A stretch of DNA of 64,000 nucleotides from Thalassospira sp. ER-Se-21-Dark (GCF_017922435.1 NZ_VDEZ01000003.1:502366-566365); one strand, 5' to 3'; shown: positions 53,005 through 64,000, numbered from the stretch's first letter. Made by a program: numbers and translations. Notes: a model not told the origin generated them from the letters alone.

Positions 53005-54987
53005 ATGATTGTAGAGATCGGACATTACGCGCTGATACTGTCATTGGTGATGGCAGTTGCCCAATCCACCGTACCGTTTCTGGCGGCATCGCGGCGTGAC
53101 GCCGCACTTCTGGCCGTCGCACCACGGTTGGCTTTGGCATGCTTTGCACTGATCGCGGCAAGTTTCCTTGCGCTGACCTATGCCTATGTCAGTTCCGACT
53201 TCTCGGTCCTTAACGTTCTGGCAAACAGCCACACCTCCAAACCGATGATCTACAAGATCACAGGCGTCTGGGCCAATCACGAAGGATCGATGCTGCTTTG
53301 GGTGCTGATCCTGACCCTGTTTGGCGGCGCGGTTGCGGCATTTGGCCGCAATTTACCGCCGACATTGCTGGCGCGCGTTTTGGGTGTGATGGGGCTGATC
53401 GGGGCTGGCTTTATCCTGTTTATTGTTCTGACCTCGAACCCGTTTGAGCGCGTATTGAACCCGCCGCTTGACGGGGAAGGCATGAACCCGCTGCTGCAGG
53501 ACCCAGGCATCGCCATTCATCCGCCGTTCCTTTATCTCGGCTATGTCGGGTTTTCAGTCGCCTTTGCCTTTGCGGTGGCAGCCCTGATTGAAGGCCGGGT
53601 TGATCCGGCCTGGGCACGTTGGGTGCGCCCCTGGACGCTGGCAGCCTGGGTCTTTCTGACCGCCGGCATCGGGCTGGGTTCCTGGTGGGCGTATTACGAG
53701 CTTGGCTGGGGCGGCTGGTGGTTCTGGGACCCGGTTGAAAACGCATCCTTCATGCCATGGCTTGCGGGGACTGCGCTTTTGCATTCGGCCATCGTGGTGG
53801 AAAAGCGTGACGCACTTAAAAGCTGGACCATCTTTTTGGCGATCCTGGCGTTTTCCTTCTCGCTTCTGGGGACCTTCCTTGTGCGGTCGGGTGCTCTGAC
53901 ATCGGTGCATGCCTTTGCCACCGATCCGACGCGCGGGGTGTTTATCCTGTTCCTGCTATTCATTGCGGTTGGCGGATCGCTAACACTTTATGCCTGGCGG
54001 GCACCGACATTGAAGGGGGGCGGGCTGTTCCAGCCGATTTCGCGCGAAGGGGCGCTTATTTTTAACAATGTCCTTTTGTCGATTGCCGCTGCCATGGTGT
54101 TGCTCGGCACACTTTATCCGTTGTTGCTGGAAACCCTGACTGGCGAAAAAATCTCCGTCGGGGCACCGTTCTTTAATGCGACCTTTGTACCGATCATCAC
54201 CCCGGTGATTGTCGCGATGGCCTTTGGCCCATTGATGCCGTGGAAGCGCGCCGACCTTCTTGGCGTGTTTAACAAGCTTAAAATCGCCCTTGCGGCTGCC
54301 GCCGTTGTCGTGCTGGTGACACTTTGGCTTTCGGGTGGACCGGCCTTTGCCCTGTTCGGGATGGGGCTTGCAGCCTGGTTGTTTGTCGGATCGATCCTTG
54401 AATGGTCGGGCCGGATCAAGCTGTTCCGCGAGCCAATTGGCACCAGCCTGCGCCGCATGCGCAATCTGCCGCGCTCGGCCCACGGGACGATGCTGGCCCA
54501 TGCCGGTGTGGCAATCGTGGTGGCCGGTATCACCGGATCGCAGGCCTGGACCGAAGAAGCCGTTCAGTCACTTGCCGTTGGCGAAAGCGCCGAACTTGCC
54601 GGGCATACCTTCATCCTGTCTGGTATCCGCGAATATCAGGGGCCGAACTATGCCGCCCGCGAAGCGGAAATCACCATCACCACACCGGGCGAACGCACCG
54701 TTGTCCTGAAACCGGAAAAACGCGTCTATACGGTCGAAGGCATGCCAACCACCGAGGCCGGTATTCAATCAAGCTTCACCGGCGATATCTATGCCGTGAT
54801 CGGCGATCAGGATGAAAGCGGCAAATGGATCACACGGTTTTACGTCAAACCCCTGATCCCATGGATGTGGTTTGGCGGGCTTGTCATGGTGTTTGGCGGA
54901 TTGATGTCGCTTTCGGATCGTCGTTATCGCATCGGTGCACCGACCCGTTCCCACAAGACTGCCGCCAAAGCAGTGCCCGCAGAATAA
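53005..54987 (+). CDS. ccmF: cytochrome c-type biogenesis protein CcmF (haem lyase)
   Basis: CcmF attaches haem to apocytochrome c in the periplasm, in complex with CcmH and CcmI. The 660-residue product has about 14-15 membrane segments and the haem-binding tryptophan-rich WWD motif GWGGWWFWDPVENASFMPWL near residue 240. The first 45 residues contain ALILSLVMAVAQSTVPFLAA. It starts 23 bases before ccmI ends the pair: stop at 54987, ccmI start at 55011. The other ccm genes are not in the window. Confidence 0.94.
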   Translation: MIVEIGHYALILSLVMAVAQSTVPFLAASRRDAALLAVAPRLALACFALIAASFLALTYAYVSSDFSVLNVLANSHTSKPMIYKITGVWANHEGSMLLWVLILTLFGGAVAAFGRNLPPTLLARVLGVMGLIGAGFILFIVLTSNPFERVLNPPLDGEGMNPLLQDPGIAIHPPFLYLGYVGFSVAFAFAVAALIEGRVDPAWARWVRPWTLAAWVFLTAGIGLGSWWAYYELGWGGWWFWDPVENASFMPWLAGTALLHSAIVVEKRDALKSWTIFLAILAFSFSLLGTFLVRSGALTSVHAFATDPTRGVFILFLLFIAVGGSLTLYAWRAPTLKGGGLFQPISREGALIFNNVLLSIAAAMVLLGTLYPLLLETLTGEKISVGAPFFNATFVPIITPVIVAMAFGPLMPWKRADLLGVFNKLKIALAAAAVVVLVTLWLSGGPAFALFGMGLAAWLFVGSILEWSGRIKLFREPIGTSLRRMRNLPRSAHGTMLAHAGVAIVVAGITGSQAWTEEAVQSLAVGESAELAGHTFILSGIREYQGPNYAAREAEITITTPGERTVVLKPEKRVYTVEGMPTTEAGIQSSFTGDIYAVIGDQDESGKWITRFYVKPLIPWMWFGGLVMVFGGLMSLSDRRYRIGAPTRSHKTAAKAVPAE

Positions 54988-55010
54988 GCCAAGGACAGGA
55001 TACCTAAATA

Positions 55011-56273
55011 ATGACCATCTGGATTGTTCTTGGCGCGATTACCCTGCTGCTTACGGGGTTCATTCTGTGGCCGATTTTTGGCGGCAACCGTAAAGCTGGA
55101 TCGGATGAGGCAAGCGATGCGTCGTCCGCATCAGAGAGTGAAGATGGCAGCCCGGAAAACGAACTTTCGCGCGACCTTGCGGTTTATCGTGATCAGCTTT
55201 CCGAGATTGACCGTGATATTGAGCGCGGGGTTCTAAGCGCCGAGCAGGCCGATGCCGCGCGCACCGAAGTTCAGCGCCGTATTCTGGCGGCCGATCAGCG
55301 CATCAAAAAGCAACAGCCTACTGACACCATCGAGCAGACATCGGCAAACAAGCCCATCCGGGCCATTGCCGCCGGTTTTATCGTGCTGTTCATTGCAGGC
55401 GGGTTCGCGCTTTATCTTGATCTTGGCAATCCGACCATGCCCGACCGCCCGATCACCAGCCGCGCCGATGAAATCAATGCCATGCGCATGGCCCAGACGG
55501 CGGATGAAGACCGCCAGTCGGTGCTTAATCGTGCTGTCAGCGACCTGTCACAGAGGCTTTTGGAAAATCCAGATGATCTGCGGGCGTGGGAATTGCTGGG
55601 TGCCAGCCTGATGGCGCTTGGCCGCCCGGAAGAAGCACAAACCGCGTTTCTTGAGACCGTCAAGCGGTCGGGACGTGACGGCGATTATCTGGCCATGTAT
55701 GCCGAAAGCCTGATCCGCAGCAATAATGGCCAAATCAATACGACAGCCCGCGGCGTGCTGCGCGAAGCCGAAAAAACCGACAGTGCCGATCCACGCATCC
55801 AGTTTTATCTTGGCCTTGCCGACGCACAGGAAGGCAATGTCGGTGCTGCGGTTGATCGCTGGATCGCACTTGCCAATGGGGCACCGGGCGATGCCCCGTG
55901 GTTGCCGATGGTGGTTGGCCGGATCAATGAAGCCGCCCTTGCCCAGGGGATCGACATTGAAGGACGCCTGAACATTGCCGAAAACACATCACCCGGCCCA
56001 AGTCAGGAAGATATCGCCGCTGCGCAGGAAATGACACCTGAAGAGCAGCAGCAAATGATCATGTCGATGGTCAATGGATTGGCCGAACGGCTGGAGGCTG
56101 AGCCGAACAATCCCGACGGGTGGGCCCGCCTGATGCAGGCCTATATGGTGCTGGGCCGGGAAGACGATGCCAAGGCGGCGTTCGAGAAGGCCAGCATAGT
56201 GTTTGCCGACCAGCCGGAGCTGATTGCCCGATTCGACTCGCTTGCACAGGAAATCGGCATCTCAGCGAACTGA
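55011..56273 (+). CDS. ccmI: cytochrome c-type biogenesis protein CcmI
   Basis: CcmI is the apocytochrome chaperone of the haem lyase complex. The 420-residue product has two membrane segments (IWIVLGAITLLLTGFILWPI; IAAGFIVLFIAGGFALYLDL) flanking a cytoplasmic loop with a leucine-zipper-like helix (RDLAVYRDQLSEIDRDIERG), then periplasmic TPR repeats (LLGASLMALGRPEEAQTAFL; LMQAYMVLGREDDAKAAFEK). It follows ccmF directly, with no ccmG or ccmH between them as in most alphaproteobacteria. Confidence 0.92.
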   Translation: MTIWIVLGAITLLLTGFILWPIFGGNRKAGSDEASDASSASESEDGSPENELSRDLAVYRDQLSEIDRDIERGVLSAEQADAARTEVQRRILAADQRIKKQQPTDTIEQTSANKPIRAIAAGFIVLFIAGGFALYLDLGNPTMPDRPITSRADEINAMRMAQTADEDRQSVLNRAVSDLSQRLLENPDDLRAWELLGASLMALGRPEEAQTAFLETVKRSGRDGDYLAMYAESLIRSNNGQINTTARGVLREAEKTDSADPRIQFYLGLADAQEGNVGAAVDRWIALANGAPGDAPWLPMVVGRINEAALAQGIDIEGRLNIAENTSPGPSQEDIAAAQEMTPEEQQQMIMSMVNGLAERLEAEPNNPDGWARLMQAYMVLGREDDAKAAFEKASIVFADQPELIARFDSLAQEIGISAN

Positions 56274-56280
56274 ACAGGCA

Positions 56281-56315
56281 TTTATCGGTAATATTGCCGA
56301 TAAAAATTGTTTTGC
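56281..56315 (+). terminator. weak terminator after ccmI
   Basis: TTTATCGG (56281-56288) pairs with CCGATAAA (56297-56304); AAATTGTTTT follows. Confidence 0.55.
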
Positions 56316-56545
56316 AGAAACTCTTTTCCCTGCACTTTTGAACCATTATATACCATACAGTCGGATAATATCTGCAACTTTACTGAAGTCTTATTGAATT
56401 GAACTTCGTGCTGAGGTATGAAATTAAGACTTAAGGATAGATAAGAAATACATCATATATGTGATTCCAAAGAATACCTTTCGATGGTGGGGGCCGTCTT
56501 TTTCTTTAGGATCAATATATTGACAGGCTCACAAAACAAAAGATC

Positions 56546-56578
56546 AGGGATGACCATGCGCACCAAAAGCTCATCCCT
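56546..56578 (+). promoter_or_regulatory. leader hairpin next to the response-regulator ribosome site
   Basis: AGGGATGA (56546-56553) and TCATCCCT (56571-56578) are perfect 8-bp arms. The stem ends one base before AAGGA (the ribosome site) of the gene that starts at 56596, so its folding could limit or shape translation. Confidence 0.5.
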
Positions 56579-56595
56579 AAGGATAGCGGATCAGC

Positions 56596-57042
56596 ATGCC
56601 GGATCAAAAGAACGGTTCAATAAACAACCTGTTGTTGATTGAAGATAATCCTGGTGATGCGCGCCTGGTGCGCGAAGCACTTCGGGAATTCAAACAGCCG
56701 GTTGAATTGCATCACGTAAAGGATGCGATGACCGCACTGCAGTTTTTGCAGCAAGATGGTCCGTATCGCAATTCACCGCGCCCACGCCTGATTCTTCTAG
56801 ACCTCAACATGCCGCGCAAAGATGGCCGCGAAATGCTGCGCGATATCCGAAATGATCCCAATTGCGCATCCATTCCCGTAATCGTCCTGACAACGTCCGG
56901 TGCCGATCACGACGTTGATCTTTGCTATGCCGCCGGGGCAAACTGTTATTTGCGCAAACCGGTTGATGTGACAGAATTCATCGAACTGATGAAAATGATC
57001 GAATCCTTCTGGCTGGGACTGGCGTTGACCCCCACGCCGTAA
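56596..57042 (+). CDS. single-domain response regulator (Rcp1-like)
   Basis: A 148-residue CheY-like receiver without an output domain. Acidic pocket residues are in LLIEDNPGDARL, the phosphorylation Asp in LILLDLNMPRKDG, the Thr in VIVLTTSGAD and the Lys in LRKPVDV. The insert after beta-3 (PNCASIPV) and EDNPGDARLVREAL resemble the Rcp1 group that accepts phosphate from phytochrome-type or other sensor kinases. No kinase is linked, so the partner is elsewhere. Confidence 0.9.
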   Translation: MPDQKNGSINNLLLIEDNPGDARLVREALREFKQPVELHHVKDAMTALQFLQQDGPYRNSPRPRLILLDLNMPRKDGREMLRDIRNDPNCASIPVIVLTTSGADHDVDLCYAAGANCYLRKPVDVTEFIELMKMIESFWLGLALTPTP

Positions 57043-57063
57043 CCCCCTGCCAGAGAGACTGCC

Positions 57064-59646
57064 GTGCGCCGCCCGACATCTCTGCTTTTGACATCCCGGC
57101 CCATACCAACCAGCCTCAAGATTGCGCTGCGTGAATTGCGCAAGCCCGGTATCGGCATTGTTACCCTGTTCGCGACCCTTGTCTTTGCCGCGACCATTCT
57201 GGTCCTGACCGTCAGCCTGACGCAGTCGGTTCGCGATGGGTTGCGCCAGTCAGCACAACAGACCATCGGCGGGGATATCTCGCTGCGTCTGTTTCACCGG
57301 GCACCGACGACAGATGAAATTGCCTTTCTTGAAACGCTTGGCACGCTCAGCCTGACAATCGAACAAAGGGTGATGGTTCAGCCATTCGATAATCGACCGG
57401 CCGTGCTTTCCGAACTGAAGGCCGTTGATGCCACCTATCCGCTTTTTGGTCATCTGGAACTGTCACCAGACATTCCCCTTTCGGAAGCCCTTGGCACCCG
57501 AAATGGCAGCCCCGGTATTGTCGTTGGTCCCGAACTGGTTGAAGACGGCGGGTACAGGGTTGGCGATACCCTTTATCTTGGGCGTCAGCCTTATCAGATC
57601 CGCGCACGCATTGCCGCCGAGCCCGAACGCAAATTCAGGCTGTTCTCGCTTGGTCCCCGCGTGATTGTCGGGTTGGATGCGTATCGCAACAGCCCACTTT
57701 TGACGCCGGGCAAGCAGGTTTACTGGTATCTGCGGATCAAACTACCACCGGGTAACGCGCGATCGCCGGATCAGATTATTGCCGCCATCGAGGACCGATT
57801 TCCAGATAGCGGATGGCGGATTGTCAGTGCTGCGGACGGCGTCCCCGGGCTCGAACGCATCGGGGATTTTGCGTCTTCCTTCGTCAGCCTGATGGGAATT
57901 GCGATCTTTGCCATCGCGACAAGTGCCATCCGAAATGCCCTGACAGCCGACCTTGCCGCACGACGCCCCCGCTTTGCGACCTTGCGCAGTCTGGGTGCCC
58001 GGCCACGGGAAGTTGCCACCAGCATAATCTGGCAAGTGGGACTTATTACCGGGTTGGCCATCCTGATCGCGGTTGTTTTGACTGTAATCGCGGGCGCGGT
58101 GCTTGGGCCGTTGTTCGCCGAAATGCTTCGCTTTGACGCAAGGCCAACCTTCGAGAATATCCCCATGATTGCGGGTTTCGTCTTCGGCTTTGTTGCCCTT
58201 GTTTCTATCAACCCGATCCGCGATGCCAGCGATGCTTCCCCGGCCTTCCTGTTTCGCCATCAGGATCACCGTGAAACGCAGGACACCATAAAACGCCGTT
58301 CGACCAAGCTCATAATCACAAAGGCCCTCATTGCGGCCTGCTTGCTTGGCATTGCCGGTGCCCTGATTGACCTCGGCTGGTTTTCGCTTGCCTTGTTGGC
58401 GGTTCTTGTCGGCTGTCAGGTTCTTTTTGTCGGTCTCGGACGGATAATCCGGGCAATGGCAGGAAGGTTATCAACAGGACATCGCCTTTCCCCCACCCTT
58501 CGTCTGGCATTGCGCAATATCGCCCGACCATCTGCGCCGACCGTGACCATCACCGCGTCCTTTGGTCTGGCGATGACTTGTCTGACCGCGGTTATGCTGT
58601 TTGGCAGCTTGGCGGGGCAGCATTTGAAATCCGTCTTGCCGTCCCAGACCCCGGATGTGGTGTTTTTCGATATCCCGCCGTCCGCACAAGACGCATTCCT
58701 AGCGGATGTCCTGCGCACCGATGGTGTTAAAAGCATCACCCAGATGCCGTTTCTACACGGTCGGGTCACGCGTCTGAATGGCGCACCATTGACGCAGGCC
58801 CAAGTGCCACGTCGTTATCACTGGTTCCTGCGTGGCGACCGGGGCATGTCATGGACGGATCACCCAACAGCATACATGACCGAAAGCACGCTTGCAGATG
58901 GCCACTGGTGGCCGCCAGAGAGCGTCAATGAAGGTCTGGCATCCGTTGACGCCGGGGTCGCACAGGCAATCGGTGCGGCGGTCGGAGACAGCCTGACAGT
59001 CAATATCATGGGAAAGCCCCATCAAGTCCGCATTGCCAATCTGCGCAAGATTGACTGGACCCGACTTGACCTTGATTTCCCGATTGTGCTGTCGCCAATG
59101 TCGCCTGCCTTTGACCATGGTGTGATTAGTGCTGTGCAGCTCAATGACACGATGGATGCAAGGGCGTCGATGGACCCGATCCTTGAGACCCATCGCGACA
59201 TACCGGTGATTTTCGTCAACGACGTTCTGGCAAAACTGACCCGCTTGTTTGACGGTGTGGTCGCAGGGCTGCTCACGATTACGGCACTTGCGACCCTTGG
59301 CGCGATTCTGGTGATTATTTGCGGGCTGATCGCGCTGCGCCTGCGCCAGACAGAGGCACTAGCCATGCTGCGCGCCCTTGGTATTCGGCCGCGTCAAATC
59401 AGCCAAACCGGGGCATTCGAAACCGGACTGATGGTTGCTATCAGTGGACTGGTCGGCCTGATGGCCGGCAGCGGGATTGCAATTATCGCCGCACAAGCCA
59501 TCGGCACCATTGATCTCGCACAGGTTGCGACAATCGCCGGACCGATGATCGCAACGGCATTTGGCGCGATCGTGGTGCTTGGGTTTGGGGGTGGCTGGAT
59601 TTTGCAGGCAGCAAGTTTACGCGCGCAGGCGGGCTGGCGCGGCTAG
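57064..59646 (+). CDS. large FtsX-like ABC permease (YbbP type)
   Basis: An 860-residue inner-membrane protein with the two-FtsX-domain layout of the YbbP/MacB-like family: TM1 near residue 35-55 (TLFATLVFAATILVLTVSLT), a periplasmic domain, a central block of membrane segments (about 275-440), a second periplasmic domain and three C-terminal segments (about 735-850). Family motifs are LRSLGARPREVATSI and LRALGIRPRQISQTGAF, the coupling helices. The usual ATPase partner (YbbA-like) is not beside it. The start is a GTG behind GAGAGA. Likely role: export of lipids or peptides; not determinable here. Confidence 0.85.
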   Translation: MRRPTSLLLTSRPIPTSLKIALRELRKPGIGIVTLFATLVFAATILVLTVSLTQSVRDGLRQSAQQTIGGDISLRLFHRAPTTDEIAFLETLGTLSLTIEQRVMVQPFDNRPAVLSELKAVDATYPLFGHLELSPDIPLSEALGTRNGSPGIVVGPELVEDGGYRVGDTLYLGRQPYQIRARIAAEPERKFRLFSLGPRVIVGLDAYRNSPLLTPGKQVYWYLRIKLPPGNARSPDQIIAAIEDRFPDSGWRIVSAADGVPGLERIGDFASSFVSLMGIAIFAIATSAIRNALTADLAARRPRFATLRSLGARPREVATSIIWQVGLITGLAILIAVVLTVIAGAVLGPLFAEMLRFDARPTFENIPMIAGFVFGFVALVSINPIRDASDASPAFLFRHQDHRETQDTIKRRSTKLIITKALIAACLLGIAGALIDLGWFSLALLAVLVGCQVLFVGLGRIIRAMAGRLSTGHRLSPTLRLALRNIARPSAPTVTITASFGLAMTCLTAVMLFGSLAGQHLKSVLPSQTPDVVFFDIPPSAQDAFLADVLRTDGVKSITQMPFLHGRVTRLNGAPLTQAQVPRRYHWFLRGDRGMSWTDHPTAYMTESTLADGHWWPPESVNEGLASVDAGVAQAIGAAVGDSLTVNIMGKPHQVRIANLRKIDWTRLDLDFPIVLSPMSPAFDHGVISAVQLNDTMDARASMDPILETHRDIPVIFVNDVLAKLTRLFDGVVAGLLTITALATLGAILVIICGLIALRLRQTEALAMLRALGIRPRQISQTGAFETGLMVAISGLVGLMAGSGIAIIAAQAIGTIDLAQVATIAGPMIATAFGAIVVLGFGGGWILQAASLRAQAGWRG

Positions 59647-59694
59647 GCCGAAACCCGAAAGCCCCAAAACGACCCAAGACGACATCGGACAACA

Positions 59695-59725
59695 AAAAAG
59701 GCCGCCCCATCAGGACGGCCTTTTT
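59695..59725. terminator. bidirectional terminator of the FtsX-like gene and atpC
   Basis: AAAAAGGCCG (59695-59704) and CGGCCTTTTT (59716-59725), a perfect 10-bp stem with an 11-base loop between convergent genes. Confidence 0.9.
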
Positions 59726-59747
59726 AAATGATTTTCTGAAAGCAGGC

Positions 59748-60152
59748 TTAGTTGCTCAGGGCCTGGATCTGTGCACGGGCAATGTCGAGCGCACGCTCGG
59801 CATTGGCTTTGTCGTGTGCAGTCTCGGCAGACTTGAGAGCGGCCTGAGCCTCTTCAAGACGGGCCTGTGCTTCGTCAGCTTTCAAATCGGAAACCGGAAC
59901 CGCTTCTTCTGCCAGAATGGTGCAACGCTCGGGATTAACCTCGGCAACACCGCCAGCAACGAAGATACGTTCGGAAACCTTACCACCTGCATAGATGTCG
60001 ATGACACCCGGACGAATGGTCGAGATCATCGGCGCATGCTTGGGCAGAACACCAAAATTCCCGTCCGTGCCCGGAACAACGACCATCTCGACCGGCTCGG
60101 ATTTGAGCAGGGCAGACGGTGAAACAAGTTCCAGTACAGTCGTATCAGTCAT
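59748..60152 (-). CDS. atpC: ATP synthase epsilon subunit
   Basis: The epsilon subunit joins the rotor stalk and inhibits hydrolysis. The 134-residue product has the N-terminal beta-barrel (VELVSPSALLKSEPVEMVVV; GDGNFGVLPKHAPMISTIRP read as TDGNFGVLPKHAPMIST) and a two-helix C-terminal domain (LEEAQAALKSAETAHDKANA). It is the last gene of the F1 operon. Confidence 0.95.
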   Translation of the reverse strand: MTDTTVLELVSPSALLKSEPVEMVVVPGTDGNFGVLPKHAPMISTIRPGVIDIYAGGKVSERIFVAGGVAEVNPERCTILAEEAVPVSDLKADEAQARLEEAQAALKSAETAHDKANAERALDIARAQIQALSN

Positions 60153-60193
60153 GACAATCCTCGCTCCTTAGCCGGAGGGGGACCAAAGCTGCC

Positions 60194-61645
<1,452 letters not shown>

Positions 61646-61664
61646 TTAACTTCCTGCGACCCGC

Positions 61665-62555
61665 TTACAAAGCCTCGGCGCCGGAAATGATTTCAATCAG
61701 TTCATTGGTGATCTGAGCCTGACGTGAGCGGTTGTACTGGATGCTCAGTCGGTCGATCATATCGCCGGCATTGCGGGTTGCGTTATCCATCGCGGACATA
61801 CGCGCACCGTGTTCAGATGCGCTGCTTTCAAGCATTGCACCGAAAATCTGGACGCCAACGTTACGCGGCAGCAAATCAGCCAGAATGGCTTCTTCGGACG
61901 GTTCGTATTCGTAAACCGCAGAAGAACCAGTTGCTTCTTCCTGTTCGTCTGCTTCTTCACCCGTGAACGGGATCAGCTGCTGAGCGGTTGCCACCTGCGA
62001 AATCGCGGACACGAACTTGTTGTAGAAGATCGTGCAAACGTCGAATTCGCCTTCGTCGTAAAGCGCCAGAACCTTGTCTGCCACCTCGGTTGCCGAAGAG
62101 AAATCAATCCCCTTCTTGCCCTCGATGCCAGTATACCGGGCGACAATATTGTCACCAAATTCACGCTTGAGCGCATCTGCACCCTTGCGGCCAACACAGA
62201 TCAGCTTCACCGTCTTGCCTTCAGCCTGCAGGGCTTTGGCTTTCAGACGGGTTGCTTTGACGATCGATGCGTTAAAACCACCGCAAAGGCCACGGTCCGC
62301 GGTGAAGACGACGAGCAGATGCACATCATCCTTACCGGTACCGGCCAGAAGCTTTGGCGCCCCTTCATTGCTGCCGACGGCAGTTGCAAGACGGCCCAGC
62401 ATCGTCCCCATGCGTTCAGCATAGGGACGGGCTGCTTCCGCTGCATCCTGTGCACGACGGAGCTTGGAGGCTGCCACCATCTTCATCGCCGAGGTAATCT
62501 TCCTCGTCGATTTGACGCTGGCAATGCGCGAGCGCAGATCCTTCAAACTAGCCAT
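61665..62555 (-). CDS. atpG: ATP synthase gamma subunit
   Basis: The 296-residue rotating central stalk. The N-terminal helix [20 protein letters not shown], the [16 protein letters not shown] motif (here [13 protein letters not shown]) and the C-terminal [19 protein letters not shown] are conserved. A Glu-rich insert near residue 205 ([13 protein letters not shown]) is common in alphaproteobacteria. A strong GGAGGAAACG site precedes the ATG. Confidence 0.97.
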   Translation of the reverse strand: MASLKDLRSRIASVKSTRKITSAMKMVAASKLRRAQDAAEAARPYAERMGTMLGRLATAVGSNEGAPKLLAGTGKDDVHLLVVFTADRGLCGGFNASIVKATRLKAKALQAEGKTVKLICVGRKGADALKREFGDNIVARYTGIEGKKGIDFSSATEVADKVLALYDEGEFDVCTIFYNKFVSAISQVATAQQLIPFTGEEADEQEEATGSSAVYEYEPSEEAILADLLPRNVGVQIFGAMLESSASEHGARMSAMDNATRNAGDMIDRLSIQYNRSRQAQITNELIEIISGAEAL

Positions 62556-62585
62556 TGCGTTTCCTCCTTCGCCTAAGTTTCAGTC

Positions 62586-64000
62586 TTACGCGAAGGTTTT
62601 CGCGAACTTGTCGAGGAACGCTTTAAGCTTGGCTTCGCTGTCATCGGACAGAACTTTCTCGGTGCGGATCGCATCGAGGATATCAGCGCCAGCCGAACGA
62701 ATTTCGGACAGGTACTGTTCTTCGAAGGCGCGAACCTTGTTCACCGGAATGCTGTCGAGATAGCCTTTAACACCAGCGTAGATCACAACAACCTGCTCTT
62801 CGACCTTAAGCGGCGAGTACTGCGGCTGCTTGAGCAGCTCGGTCAGACGTGCGCCACGGGCCAGAAGTTTCTGGGTTGCCGGATCAAGATCCGATGCGAA
62901 CTGTGCGAATGCTTCCATCTCACGATACTGAGCGAGTTCCAGCTTGATCGAGCCAGCAACCTGCTTCATCGCTTTGATCTGTGCGGACGAACCAACACGC
63001 GAAACCGATAGACCAACGTTCACAGCCGGGCGTACGCCTTTGTAGAACAGGTCGGTTTCAAGGAAGATCTGACCGTCGGTGATCGAGATCACGTTGGTCG
63101 GAATAAACGCCGAAACGTCGTTACCCTGGGTTTCAATAACCGGAAGTGCGGTCAGAGAGCCGGCGCCGTTTTCGTCATTCATCTTTGCCGCACGTTCCAG
63201 CAGACGGGAGTGCAGATAGAAGACGTCACCCGGGAATGCTTCACGTCCCGGCGGGCGGCGAAGCAGCAGCGACATCTGACGATAAGCAACAGCCTGCTTG
63301 GACAGATCATCATAGAAGATGGTTGCGTGCATGCCGTTGTCACGGAAGTACTCACCCATTGCGCAAGCAACGAACGGTGCGATGAACTGCATCGGCGCCG
63401 GGTCGGATGCGGTCGCAGCAACAATGATGGTGTTTTCCATCGCGCCGCGCTCTTCAAGGACCTTAACAACCTGTGCAACGGTCGAACGTTTCTGACCAAC
63501 TGCAACATAGATGGAGAACATCTTGTCGCTGTCGGATTTCGCTGCATCGTTCACCGGCTTCTGGTTCAGAATGGTGTCAACGATGATGGCGGTTTTACCG
63601 GTCTGACGGTCACCAATGATCAGCTCACGCTGGCCACGGCCAATCGGGATCAGGGAGTCGATCGACTTGATACCGGTCTGTACCGGCTCGTGAACCGATT
63701 TACGCGGGATGATGCCCGGTGCCTTGACGTCAGCAAGGCGACGTTCTTTTGCACCCAGTTCGCCTTTGCCGTCGATCGGGTTACCCAGACCGTCAACAAC
63801 GCGACCAAGAAGTTCTTTACCAACCGGAACGTCAACGATGGCGCCAGTACGTTTAACCTGGTCACCTTCCTTGATCGAACGGTCAGAACCGAAGATCACG
63901 ACACCAACGTTGTCTTCTTCGAGGTTAAGGGCCATGCCCTTAATGCCACCCGGGAAGTCAACGAGTTCACCTGCCTGGACGTTGTCCAGACCGTAAACAC
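62586..64000 (-). CDS. atpA: ATP synthase alpha subunit (5' part outside window)
   Basis: The regulatory nucleotide-binding alpha subunit. The visible 471 codons run off the right edge; about 40 N-terminal residues are missing. [21 protein letters not shown] opens the visible part, followed by [18 protein letters not shown]-loop [11 protein letters not shown], the [17 protein letters not shown] motif (here [13 protein letters not shown]), and [20 protein letters not shown] ([14 protein letters not shown]). It precedes atpG by 30 bases and starts the part of the F1 operon seen here. Confidence 0.98.
   Translation of the reverse strand, partial: VYGLDNVQAGELVDFPGGIKGMALNLEEDNVGVVIFGSDRSIKEGDQVKRTGAIVDVPVGKELLGRVVDGLGNPIDGKGELGAKERRLADVKAPGIIPRKSVHEPVQTGIKSIDSLIPIGRGQRELIIGDRQTGKTAIIVDTILNQKPVNDAAKSDSDKMFSIYVAVGQKRSTVAQVVKVLEERGAMENTIIVAATASDPAPMQFIAPFVACAMGEYFRDNGMHATIFYDDLSKQAVAYRQMSLLLRRPPGREAFPGDVFYLHSRLLERAAKMNDENGAGSLTALPVIETQGNDVSAFIPTNVISITDGQIFLETDLFYKGVRPAVNVGLSVSRVGSSAQIKAMKQVAGSIKLELAQYREMEAFAQFASDLDPATQKLLARGARLTELLKQPQYSPLKVEEQVVVIYAGVKGYLDSIPVNKVRAFEEQYLSEIRSAGADILDAIRTEKVLSDDSEAKLKAFLDKFAKTFA

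Larger units (their letters stand above)
56274..56595. other. AT-rich region between ccmI and the response-regulator gene
   Basis: 322 bases, much richer in A and T than flanking genes. It contains the ccmI terminator, a TTGACA -35 at 56520-56525 without a clear -10, and the leader hairpin of the next gene. No ORF is credible. Confidence 0.55.

Noticed and set aside
53005..54987. NrfE (nitrite reductase haem lyase) instead of CcmF
   Set aside because: No nrf genes are nearby and the next gene is ccmI.

Overview
The window reads as a chromosomal segment of a free-living, probably marine, alphaproteobacterium. The gene order ffh-rpsP-rimM-trmD-rplS followed by leuC-leuD-leuB and asd, the F1 ATPase order atpA-atpG-atpD-atpC, the long Ala/Glu tail on ribosomal protein S16 and the moderate GC content fit Rhodospirillales, and Thalassospira is my best guess (inference from memory, not from a search). 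No rRNA, tRNA, CRISPR array, insertion sequence or prophage was seen. Coding density is high and most operons end in clear intrinsic terminators.

Layout. 1-2007: end of an unknown gene, then panB-panC (pantothenate). 2128-2228: a probable small RNA with its own promoter and terminator. 2273-6229: ffh and the rpsP-rimM-trmD-rplS translation operon. 6719-10190: leucine biosynthesis (leuC, a conserved-looking 62-residue ORF, leuD, then leuB behind a terminator). 10194-12186: an ECF41-type sigma factor, its carboxymuconolactone-decarboxylase-like partner and an unknown protein. 12431-15126: cfa and asd. 15316-21534: a SorC-type regulator followed by a polyol ABC transporter (binding protein, two permeases, ATPase) and a short-chain polyol dehydrogenase. 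21640-29802: YcaQ-like glycosylase, SLC13 carrier, an unknown anchored protein, folD/yggU/yggT, tag, a LacI regulator and AlkB; three of these act on damaged bases. 29898-35711: a complete RND efflux pump. 36055-43001: chemoreceptor, AraC regulator, ureohydrolase with divergent LysR regulator, AzlC/AzlD exporter. 43077-44672: prfC. 44776-50551: an arsenic island with two divergent ArsR units, arsR1-permease on one strand and arsR2-arsC-acr3-gapdh-arsJ on the other. 50552-52780: a structured leader with a possible small ORF, phoH, and a cation-efflux protein. 53005-56273: ccmF-ccmI. 56596-59646: an orphan response regulator and a large FtsX-like permease. 59748-64000: atpC, atpD, atpG and most of atpA, all on the minus strand.

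The best candidates for something new are regulatory: the small RNA before ffh; the phoH leader, where a 57-codon ORF carries a sequestered ribosome site and overlaps a terminator-like hairpin; an ECF41-type promoter exactly where the sigma factor's partner needs it; and three regulator genes (araC-type, arsR1, arsR2) whose promoters imply leaderless transcripts, two of them overlapped by perfect operator palindromes. I found no clearly novel multi-protein system.
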